DNA from: JACKAN01 sp964502735
GTDB lineage: Bacteria; Bdellovibrionota; Bdellovibrionia; Bdellovibrionales; UBA1609
DNA: 12,563 nucleotides
Assembly: GCA_964502735.1 (NCBI GenBank)
Contig: CAZCYD010000068.1
Span: forward strand, 1-12,563
Reading direction: 5' to 3'
Shown here: in pieces, positions 1-5,195 of the stretch
Layout: each line of letters starts with the position of its first letter
Position numbering within the stretch: position 1 is the first letter of the stretch
The notes under the pieces: model-generated
Database searches by the model: none
What the model saw: the letters and a program-made list of their open reading frames with translations, nothing else
What the model was told of the DNA's origin: nothing
Position numbers and translations under genes: made by a program

Positions 1-44
1 CATTCACAAAATTTTAGACGATTATTTTTTAGATTGGTATAATT
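1..44. repeat. Arm of a dispersed palindromic repeat, cut by the window edge
   Basis: Positions 1-40 match the right arm of the 134-bp palindrome at 7903-8036 (its bases 7997-8036), with two substitutions, one inserted A and one missing A. The shared sequence runs on for AATT (41-44), which also flanks the left end of the other copy. The rest of this copy would lie to the left of the window. The arm overlaps the 3' end of the minus-strand gene at 22-567 and provides its last codons and its stop. Confidence 0.8.
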
Positions 45-567
45 TGGGCTTTATGGATAGGGTTAAGTTGTACCTGGCGCAAGGGGTTTCGCTCCCTAAG
101 GTGTCTGGAGCAAACACGGTTATAGATAGGGGAATGTTGACTCTGCCGCCCGTTTTTTTGGATTCCATTGCTCTTTCAGCAATAAGTGATCCATCGTTGC
201 AATAAAAATAAGCGTCGCTCTCACAGCGTTTGTAAAATTGAGCATGAACATCCTTAAATAGGAAGTGAAAGGATTCATCTTTGAAAATGTTTAGAGCTAA
301 CAAGCCGCCGGCAAGGTCAGCTCCAATGGATAGAGCTCCAAAGTACATACAGTTTTCATGATTCTTCGTAACATAATTTAGAGGTATTCTAATCTGACAC
401 TCATGCTTATTTAGCTTAATCACCTTTGGGCTTACAGCAAAAATTAAAGGAATCTTTAGAACTCCAAAGTATCTAACTTTGAGAGTTGGTATATTGAGAG
501 TTGGCAAAAATTGATCGCTGGAGCGGCCAATAAGCTCGGAAATCCTACCCTTTAATCCCCATTTCAT
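22..567 (-). CDS. DUF4442 / PaaI-like hotdog-fold thioesterase family protein
   Basis: A 181-residue cytoplasmic protein. The segment at residues 65-91 (YVTKNHENCMYFGALSIGAD, then LAGGLLAL) is the central helix region typical of DUF4442 hotdog proteins, which are related to acyl-CoA thioesterases. The real substrate cannot be told. There is no signal peptide. The start ATG at 567 lies one base after the TAA of the upstream ArsR-type gene (569-571). The two genes are therefore very likely co-transcribed and translationally coupled, because no good Shine-Dalgarno site precedes this ATG. Oddly, the last five residues (YQSKK) and the stop are encoded inside the palindromic repeat arm at 1-44. The original C-terminus may have been replaced or extended when the repeat inserted. 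The family call is from motif recognition; a role in sulfur or lipid metabolism is only inferred from the neighbours. Confidence 0.7.
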   Translation of the reverse strand: MKWGLKGRISELIGRSSDQFLPTLNIPTLKVRYFGVLKIPLIFAVSPKVIKLNKHECQIRIPLNYVTKNHENCMYFGALSIGADLAGGLLALNIFKDESFHFLFKDVHAQFYKRCESDAYFYCNDGSLIAERAMESKKTGGRVNIPLSITVFAPDTLGSETPCARYNLTLSIKPKLYQSKK

Positions 568-568
568 A

Positions 569-874
569 TTACTGATCTAAACAATAAATAGAATATAAAG
601 ACTGAATAAGTTTTTTTATGTTTGGGTCAGCGATATCGTAGTAGGTGAATTGGTTTTGTTTTTGGGCCTTCACTAGACCTTGTGCCTTCATCTTTCCAAG
701 AAACTGTGAAACCGCAGATTGAGAGGCTCCAGATAATTTTTCCAGATCCCCTACGGACTTGGCTTCATCCGTTAATTGACAAAGTATAAGAAGGCGTTGC
801 GGGTGAGAGAGGACTTTTAACACTTCTGCCACAAGCTCGCATCGCTCAATTGTTGGTAAATTTTTTTTTTCCAT
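569..874 (-). CDS. ArsR/SmtB-family repressor of the BigR/SqrR/YgaV persulfide-sensing type
   Basis: A 101-residue winged-helix repressor. After LKVLSHPQRLLILCQL (19-34) comes the HTH (SVGDLEKLSGASQSAVSQFL, 40-59), then the wing (QKQNQFTYYDI) and a C-terminal helix ending LYSIYC. The helix and wing pattern matches BigR, SqrR and YgaV. The two cysteines used by that subfamily to sense persulfide or polysulfide are both present, as C32 in LLILCQL and C98 in YSIYC. Metal-site residues of classical ArsR are not obvious. I chose the ATG at 874, because the longer reading frame up to 1165 adds low-complexity residues absent from the family and crosses the promoter region. The gene is divergent from a YgaP-like rhodanese, the usual partner of YgaV. 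A run of ten A residues follows the start codon. The expected role is repression of itself and of ygaP until sulfane sulfur accumulates. Confidence 0.85.
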   Translation of the reverse strand: MEKKNLPTIERCELVAEVLKVLSHPQRLLILCQLTDEAKSVGDLEKLSGASQSAVSQFLGKMKAQGLVKAQKQNQFTYYDIADPNIKKLIQSLYSIYCLDQ

Positions 875-880
875 CCCGTA

Positions 881-908
881 ATTATAGATTATAACCACGT
901 ATTGTCTA
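881..908 (-). promoter_or_regulatory. Likely promoter of the ArsR-type repressor operon, with overlapping inverted repeat
   Basis: Read on the minus strand, TAGACA (908-903), a 16-base spacer and TATAAT (886-881) form a good sigma-70-like promoter. A second TATAAT lies at 893-888. Transcription from the first would begin at or next to the start codon at 874, giving a leaderless or nearly leaderless mRNA, which fits the lack of a clear ribosome site. The inverted repeat TTATA-GAT-TATAA (882-894) overlaps both -10 boxes and is a candidate autorepression operator. Confidence 0.5.
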
Positions 909-974
909 GAAAATGGGGCATTATTCCCGTTAAAAACTAGAAAAATATTGACAAGGCTAATCATAAACTTCCGA

Positions 975-994
975 ATATTAAAAAAATGTAATAT
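975..994. promoter_or_regulatory. AT-rich inverted repeat, candidate operator facing the rhodanese gene
   Basis: ATATTA (975-980) and TAATAT (989-994) form a perfect 6-bp inverted repeat with an 8-base spacer. It lies inside the 220-base divergent region 875-1094. ArsR-family repressors bind imperfect AT-rich dyads, so this is a plausible second operator controlling the rhodanese. Possible promoter elements nearby are TTGACA at 948-953, which lacks a convincing -10, and TATGAT at 1027-1032, which lacks a good -35. I cannot settle on one. AT-rich DNA throws up such dyads by chance. Confidence 0.25.
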
Positions 995-1081
995 AAGTTG
1001 GGTGTCTGAAATTGATTTTTTAATTTTATGATTCATATTGAAGTTTGTAGTAAGGTGTTCAGTGTCTAAACTAAATAAGGT

Positions 1082-1088
1082 AAGGAGG
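1082..1088 (+). promoter_or_regulatory. Strong Shine-Dalgarno site fixing the rhodanese start
   Basis: AAGGAGG lies six bases before the ATG at 1095. It rules out the longer reading frame that opens at 1038. Confidence 0.85.
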
Positions 1089-1094
1089 GGATAC

Positions 1095-1628
1095 ATGAAC
1101 GAAGTGATAATAGATGTAAGAGAAAGAGATGAATTTGACTCTGAGCATGCGCCAGGATCTGTCAATCTTCCGCTTTCAACTTTTAACTCCCAGGCTCCTG
1201 GTGTTCTGACTCAGCTAAAAGATAAAAAACTTATAGTGATGTGTAGAAGTGGCAATCGGGCGAAGTTAGCTGTTCAGCAAGCTCAGTCTTTAGGTCTAGC
1301 ATTTGAAAAGGGCTATGATTATGATGTTTATGAGGGTGGAATCTTGCGTTGGAAACGTGAAGGCAAAGAAGTTGTTTCTAAAAAGAGAAGTCATTTTCCT
1401 CTAATGAGACAGACTCATGCCATCGCGGGATCTATTGTGCTTGCGAGTGTCCTTTTGGGGTATCTTATAGACAGTGTCTATTTTGGCATTGCGGGTTTTG
1501 TAGGAGCTGGACTTTTGTTTGCTGGGCTGTCTGGAGTCTGTATGTTGACAAATATCTTGGCTCTTATGCCTTGGAATCGCAATGGGTATGCGCAAGAGAG
1601 AGCCGACCAGCTAAAGCCAACTAATTAA
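1095..1628 (+). CDS. ygaP: YgaP-like membrane rhodanese (rhodanese + DUF2892)
   Basis: A 177-residue sulfurtransferase anchored in the inner membrane, close to the length of E. coli YgaP. The N-terminal rhodanese domain (about 1-95) starts VIIDVRERDEF, has the HAPGSVNLPL element, and carries the catalytic loop CRSGNR with C50 as the persulfide-bearing cysteine. The C-terminal DUF2892 region has two hydrophobic segments (about 108-124 and 128-146) followed by SGVCMLTNILALMPWN, which holds the second conserved cysteine, C149. The domain order matches YgaP. It faces a YgaV/BigR-type repressor across a shared regulatory region, whereas in E. coli the two genes run in the same direction. It probably handles or exports sulfane sulfur when the repressor is oxidised. 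It converges on the unknown secreted-protein gene at 1675-2664, and I see no clear terminator in the 46-base gap. Confidence 0.88.
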   Translation: MNEVIIDVRERDEFDSEHAPGSVNLPLSTFNSQAPGVLTQLKDKKLIVMCRSGNRAKLAVQQAQSLGLAFEKGYDYDVYEGGILRWKREGKEVVSKKRSHFPLMRQTHAIAGSIVLASVLLGYLIDSVYFGIAGFVGAGLLFAGLSGVCMLTNILALMPWNRNGYAQERADQLKPTN

Positions 1629-1674
1629 GCAAATAAGTTTAGACAAATGAGCTTAGTAAATTGGAGATCATAGC

Positions 1675-2664
1675 TTATTTCTTAAGCAAATTGTCGCAAG
1701 CATTTTCTGCAAGAATGACATGGGCATCAATGAGAATGGAGTATTGGTGAGAGCTTTCACCAATAGCTTTTAGCGTTCCTAAGAGGCTTAGTAAGTGTTC
1801 GGCGGTTTGTGTTTTGTCTTGTGTTACATCCGTTGATAGATTGAGGTTTTCTTTAAGTTGATCCTGTAGAGACTTAAGATGATTTGTGTATTTTGTTACA
1901 ACCTGCAGAAGCTCTTTAGCTTCTTCTTGGATCTGAGTGCTGGGCGGAGGTGTATTAAGGGCGAGAATAGCTTCAGTGAGTCTAAGTATTTGTTGTCCCA
2001 AGACTCTCCAGTATTCAAGGTGTTCAGAAACTTCTCTTTGGTCGAGATTTTTAATTTTTCTCATTTCATTTGAAGGATTTTTGAGAGCTAGTAGTCGTGC
2101 CATGTTCCGAACGATAAGGGCGTGGGAAATGGGGGAGTCCATTCTGTAGGGGAGAGCCGTGTCAAATATTTGCGTGTCGGTTAAATTAGTTTGAAGTTGG
2201 GTTAGAAATATTCGGGTAACGTTGAAGTAAGAAGAGTTTGCAACAATTCTAGCTGAGTGAGGAGAGGCTTCAAAGTTAAGCTGGGCATCTGATAATAGAT
2301 AATCTAAGAGCTTTAGACTTTCTTTGTGCGCGACTCTGGGTTCGTTCTTGTCAAGAATATAAGATTTGATAGAAAGGGCTAAGGCTTGGAGTTCCTTGTG
2401 GGCTTGAATGTATAAAAAATGTTGAAATTCTAGTATGTGAAGATTGTTTTGGCAGGAGTTGCAGAGGTCTATGTCCTCATAAAATTTGGCGAGCAGACTT
2501 TGGCTAGCGAGTACACTTTCTATGGCCGTGTTAATATTGTTTTTTTCGATTAGAGAACCGTAGTTGTGGGCCGGAGAGGAAACAGTTGTCAACTCACTAT
2601 TTGTAAGAACGGCTGAACTGGCTGAAGATAAATTCAGGGTTATAGTAAATAACAAAAAAATCAT
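1675..2664 (-). CDS. Secreted, mostly helical protein of unknown function
   Basis: A 329-residue protein I do not recognise. The N-terminus MIFLLFTITLNLSSASSA looks like a signal peptide, probably cut after SASSA (residue 18). The mature protein is predominantly alpha-helical by composition, with heptad-like stretches near the C-terminal third (EEAKELLQVVTKYTNHLKSL and what follows). It has a C68-x-x-C71 pair (LCNSCQ) and a third cysteine near the end (ENACDNLLKK). The CxxC lacks a following histidine, so it is not a haem site. A disulfide or metal site is possible. The reading frame continues up to 2718. I chose the ATG at 2664 because GGGAG (2675-2671) sits six bases before it and the signal peptide then begins properly. 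It is a single-gene unit converging on the rhodanese gene. Confidence 0.75.
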   Translation of the reverse strand: MIFLLFTITLNLSSASSAVLTNSELTTVSSPAHNYGSLIEKNNINTAIESVLASQSLLAKFYEDIDLCNSCQNNLHILEFQHFLYIQAHKELQALALSIKSYILDKNEPRVAHKESLKLLDYLLSDAQLNFEASPHSARIVANSSYFNVTRIFLTQLQTNLTDTQIFDTALPYRMDSPISHALIVRNMARLLALKNPSNEMRKIKNLDQREVSEHLEYWRVLGQQILRLTEAILALNTPPPSTQIQEEAKELLQVVTKYTNHLKSLQDQLKENLNLSTDVTQDKTQTAEHLLSLLGTLKAIGESSHQYSILIDAHVILAENACDNLLKK

Positions 2665-2670
2665 ACTCAT

Positions 2671-2675
2671 CTCCC
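2671..2675 (-). promoter_or_regulatory. Shine-Dalgarno site deciding the start at 2664
   Basis: GGGAG on the minus strand ends six bases before the ATG at 2664. It abuts the alternative ATG at 2670 directly, so the inner ATG is preferred. Confidence 0.7.
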
Positions 2676-2716
2676 GTGCGCGATCTCTAAATAGACCTCT
2701 GCAAATAGGCCGACGC

Positions 2717-2745
2717 AATCTATTACAAAGACCAGATCAAATCAA
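2717..2745 (-). promoter_or_regulatory. Possible promoter of the secreted-protein gene at 1675-2664
   Basis: On the minus strand TTGATT (2745-2740), a 17-base spacer and TAGATT (2722-2717) give a moderate sigma-70 match (4/6 each). The leader would be roughly 45 bases to the ATG at 2664. Confidence 0.3.
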
Positions 2746-2797
2746 TGCAAATTAGTGCAAATATAAGTCCAAGTTATTGAATCCAGAGTGAAACTTC

Positions 2798-2824
2798 CGG
2801 CATTTCTGAGTGCCGTAGTTACGG
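2798..2824. promoter_or_regulatory. Two overlapping inverted repeats upstream of the six-gene operon
   Basis: CGGCA (2798-2802) pairs with TGCCG (2811-2815). CCGTA (2813-2817) pairs with TACGG (2820-2824) across two bases. The two dyads share bases 2813-2815, so as RNA they would be mutually exclusive, and as DNA they could be operator half-sites. They lie about 95-120 bases before the first gene of the operon. A TACAAT box at 2864-2869 could be a -10, but it has no good -35. I recognise no FNR-type box here. Confidence 0.3.
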
Positions 2825-2918
2825 AGTATGGACTTGTGCGATAGAGAGTAGCAGAAGTTGGTGTACAATGTGACAGAAAATGTTAGTCTGAGGCTGGCGT
2901 ACTCTAGCGAGGTAAAGC

Positions 2919-3293
2919 ATGTTAAATAAACTGATTTTTTTAGTTATTTTCAGCTTTTTATTTGTGTCGACCATTGTAAAGTCGCAGGAGGGTGATCCTC
3001 TTATTGATAACTGGCCCGATATGCAGCAGGTAAAAAAGATGGTGTCTATAAAGTGGGAGCCTGCAGGTAAAAACATCAGAATTTTTTTGACAGGATATGA
3101 AGCGGCGAAGTTGGACTTCAGTGACTTCAGTCTTGAAGTCACTAGTGAGGCTTCGAACCCAAATCTTGGGTTCGCTGTACAAAAAGAAAAGAATTCTTTT
3201 CTGGTAAATGATGCCATTAACTCAAATAAACTGAAAGTAAAAGTTAAAATTAAGGAAAAAGACGCCCTCAATTATGATCTTAATTTGCGTTAA
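2919..3293 (+). CDS. Small exported protein of unknown function, first gene of the operon
   Basis: A 124-residue protein with a signal peptide (MLNKLIFLVIFSFLFVSTIV, cut near residue 22-24). The mature domain of about 100 residues alternates hydrophobic and charged residues (KVKVKIKEKD near the end) as in a small beta-sandwich. It has no cysteine. I do not recognise a family. GAGG (2909-2912) sits six bases before the ATG. The reading frame on the opposite strand (2819-3271) is a shadow. The gene contains a duplicated 9-mer (giving DFSDF at residues 66-70) and two perfect hairpins at 3120-3174, unusual inside a coding region. Only 34 bases separate it from the RNase gene, so the two should share a transcript. 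The protein probably acts in the periplasm. Confidence 0.75.
   Translation: MLNKLIFLVIFSFLFVSTIVKSQEGDPLIDNWPDMQQVKKMVSIKWEPAGKNIRIFLTGYEAAKLDFSDFSLEVTSEASNPNLGFAVQKEKNSFLVNDAINSNKLKVKVKIKEKDALNYDLNLR
3114..3174. repeat. Tandem 9-mer followed by two perfect stem-loops inside a coding region
   Basis: GACTTCAGT occurs twice in tandem (3114-3122 and 3123-3131). AGTGACTTCA (3120-3129) pairs perfectly with TGAAGTCACT (3134-3143) over a 4-base loop. Ten bases on, CGAACCCAA (3154-3162) pairs perfectly with TTGGGTTCG (3166-3174) over a 3-base loop. Neither hairpin is followed by a T-run, so they are not intrinsic terminators. They could be an RNA processing or stability element before the RNase gene, or the trace of a small insertion. 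Confidence 0.7.
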
Positions 3294-3315
3294 GTAAGTT
3301 TATTCATGGGGCGTG

Positions 3316-3322
3316 TAAGGAG
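3316..3322 (+). promoter_or_regulatory. Shine-Dalgarno site supporting a TTG start
   Basis: TAAGGAG ends five bases before the TTG at 3328. No ATG is available at the correct distance in this frame, so the TTG is the likely start. Confidence 0.75.
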
Positions 3323-3327
3323 TAAAG

Positions 3328-4725
3328 TTGTCAACTGGCGTGCATTGCAGCTTAAAGTTTTTAGGAGCTGCCCAGACGGTTACAGGAAGTCGAACCCTTC
3401 TAAGTTTTAATGGGTACAAACTCTTGATTGATTGTGGCCTTTTTCAGGGACCCAAACCGATCCGATCCCTGAATTGGGAGCCATTTCCTGAGCCAGAAAA
3501 AATTGATGCCGTGATTCTGACCCACGCTCACATTGATCACTCTGGTTATCTTCCTAAGCTCGTTAAGGAGGGATTTCACGGACCCATCTTTGCTTCGTCT
3601 GGAACTGTAGACTTGTGTAAAATAATGCTTATAGACTCAGCTTATTTACAAGTGGAAGATGCAAAGTACTTAAATCGCAAAAAAGCCACTCATTTTTCTC
3701 CGGCTCTTCCTTTATATGATGAAAATGATGCTATGGCAGCTTTAGAACTCTTCCATCCCGTTGAGCAGGATAAATGGATAGAGCTATGTAAAGGATTGAG
3801 TTTTCGCCTGTTGAGATCTGGACATATTTTAGGTTCTACATTTGTGCAAGTCGCTATTGATAAGGGCAATGGTCTCAATGTTATCACTTTTAGTGGAGAT
3901 ATTGGTCATGATCGTCAGCACGTGGTTAAAGGGCCAGTTAACATTAGTGAAACTGATTTCTTAGTCTTAGAGTCAACCTATGGTGATCGCTTACAGGCTC
4001 GGCAAGATAGTTTAATTGAGCTAGAGCAGATTATCAGCAGAACAATACAGCGCGATGGTGTTGTGGTTATTCCGGCCTTTGCGGTGGGACGAACACAAGA
4101 AATTTTATATTTATTGTCGGTCCTAGAATCAGAGGGACGAATCCCAAAGGTTCCAGTTTACGTAGACAGTCCCATGGCGAATAACGCTACTGATATTTAC
4201 TTAAAAAATCATGATGAATTAAAATTGAAACTTGTAGGCGATCACTTTCAGACTCCTATCTGCCCCAGTGATTTTAAAGCGGTTCGTTCCGTTGATGAGT
4301 CGATGTTAATTAATATGTCTGATGGACCTATGATTGTTATTTCTGCGGCTGGGATGTTAACTGGCGGTCGAGTTCTTCATCATCTGAAAAAACGGCTCCC
4401 TGATCCAAGAAATACTGTAATTTTTGTGGGGTATCAAGTGGAGGAGACAAAGGGACGTCTGCTGAAAGAGGGGTTGCCTAAAATACGCATACACAAGGTT
4501 CTAATTGACGTAGAGGCTGAGGTGACTAGCATAAGCTCCCTTTCGGCTCATGGGGACTCTAATGATATTATGCGCTGGGTGGAAAGGTTCCAAAAAAAGC
4601 CTAGACAGATATTTCTGAATCATGGTGAGCCTGCAGCATCAAAAGCATTAAAATATAGACTAGAAACAGAGCTAGGTTTAAATGTATGTATTCCCCAAAG
4701 GGGTGAAGAATTTCAAATACTGTGA
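3328..4725 (+). CDS. Beta-CASP metallo-beta-lactamase ribonuclease (YSH1/CPSF-like, COG1236 type)
   Basis: A 465-residue cytoplasmic zinc-dependent RNase of the bacterial/archaeal CPSF-73 relatives, typified by Thermus TTHA0252. The N-terminal metallo-beta-lactamase half has the HxHxDH signature (H66-A-H68-I-D70-H71), then SGH (H166) and SGDIG (D191). The beta-CASP insertion begins at ESTYGDR (215-221) and includes PAFAVGRTQEILYLL and YVDSPMA. The C-terminal Zn-dependent part carries SAAGMLTGGRVLHHL, SLSAHGD (H408) and FLNHGEP (H432). All metal ligands seem present, so it should be active. It lacks the extra C-terminal domain of RNase J. The start is TTG at 3328, set by TAAGGAG; a GTG four codons later is the alternative. 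It is the second gene of the operon, 22 bases before the CBS gene. It probably degrades or matures RNA under the condition that induces the operon. Confidence 0.9.
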   Translation: MSTGVHCSLKFLGAAQTVTGSRTLLSFNGYKLLIDCGLFQGPKPIRSLNWEPFPEPEKIDAVILTHAHIDHSGYLPKLVKEGFHGPIFASSGTVDLCKIMLIDSAYLQVEDAKYLNRKKATHFSPALPLYDENDAMAALELFHPVEQDKWIELCKGLSFRLLRSGHILGSTFVQVAIDKGNGLNVITFSGDIGHDRQHVVKGPVNISETDFLVLESTYGDRLQARQDSLIELEQIISRTIQRDGVVVIPAFAVGRTQEILYLLSVLESEGRIPKVPVYVDSPMANNATDIYLKNHDELKLKLVGDHFQTPICPSDFKAVRSVDESMLINMSDGPMIVISAAGMLTGGRVLHHLKKRLPDPRNTVIFVGYQVEETKGRLLKEGLPKIRIHKVLIDVEAEVTSISSLSAHGDSNDIMRWVERFQKKPRQIFLNHGEPAASKALKYRLETELGLNVCIPQRGEEFQIL

Positions 4726-4747
4726 GTGGTAGAAAAGAGGTACACAT

Positions 4748-5164
4748 ATGGTAAAACTAGACTACATGAAAGACCTTAGGGTGGATGAATATACAACTCC
4801 GAGTCCTTTGTTTGTTGCCCCTGATGATTCTATTCAGACAGTGATTCAGCTGTTCAAAAAGAATGGGATTCGTCATCTTCCAGTCATTTTAAATGGGGAA
4901 ATAGTTGGGATTTTAAGTGACAGAGACGTCAGGCTGGTGGAGAGCTGTTACAAAGATTTAGAGAATCTAAAAGTTAACAAGGTGATGACAATGGATCCTT
5001 ATATTGTTGAGCCAGAAACGCCCTTGGAAGATGTCGTCTATCATATGTCAAAACAAAAGATAGGTAGTGCCATCGTGCAGTCTGAAAAGGAAGATTATCT
5101 AGGGATATTTACATCTACGGATGCTCTCAATGCACTACTTGAAGTGCTTAGAGGTGATGTTTAA
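4748..5164 (+). CDS. CBS-domain pair protein
   Basis: A 138-residue stand-alone Bateman module. CBS 1 covers about residues 14-64 (ending GIRHLPVILNGEIVGILSDRD) and CBS 2 about 78-133 (KIGSAIVQSEKEDYLGIFTS, then TDAL). Such pairs bind adenine nucleotides (AMP, ATP, SAM) and act as energy-charge sensors for a partner protein. No fused output domain is present, so the partner is unknown; the RNase upstream and the stress protein downstream are candidates. AGAGG lies eight bases before the ATG, which favours 4748 over the in-frame ATG at 4766. The gap to the RNase stop is 22 bases and to the next start 31 bases. Confidence 0.9.
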   Translation: MVKLDYMKDLRVDEYTTPSPLFVAPDDSIQTVIQLFKKNGIRHLPVILNGEIVGILSDRDVRLVESCYKDLENLKVNKVMTMDPYIVEPETPLEDVVYHMSKQKIGSAIVQSEKEDYLGIFTSTDALNALLEVLRGDV

Positions 5165-5183
5165 GAGTTAAATTTTGAAGGAA

Positions 5184-5189
5184 AAGGAG
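5184..5189 (+). promoter_or_regulatory. Shine-Dalgarno site deciding the cytochrome lipoprotein start
   Basis: AAGGAG lies six bases before the ATG at 5196. It excludes the upstream in-frame TTG at 5175, which would also spoil the lipoprotein signal. Confidence 0.8.
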
Positions 5190-5195
5190 TTTCTT

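Noticed and set aside
1038..1094. Upstream start of the rhodanese at 1038
   Set aside because: The strong AAGGAGG before the ATG at 1095 and the family N-terminus favour 1095.
875..1165. N-terminal extension of the ArsR-type repressor reading frame to 1165
   Set aside because: The extra residues are low-complexity, absent from the family, and cover the promoter and the divergent rhodanese start. The ATG at 874 gives the normal family length.
1629..1674. Terminator between the convergent rhodanese and secreted-protein genes
   Set aside because: AAATAAG and CTTATTT can pair, but they are about 36 bases apart, AT-rich and have no U-tract, so this is not convincing.
1675..2664. Haem-binding site at LCNSCQ
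   Set aside because: The CxxC is followed by glutamine rather than histidine, so it is not a c-type haem motif.
2819..3271. 150-codon frame on the minus strand opposite the small exported protein
   Set aside because: No family features. The plus-strand gene has a signal peptide, a ribosome site and operon context. The overlap is partly produced by the inverted repeats.
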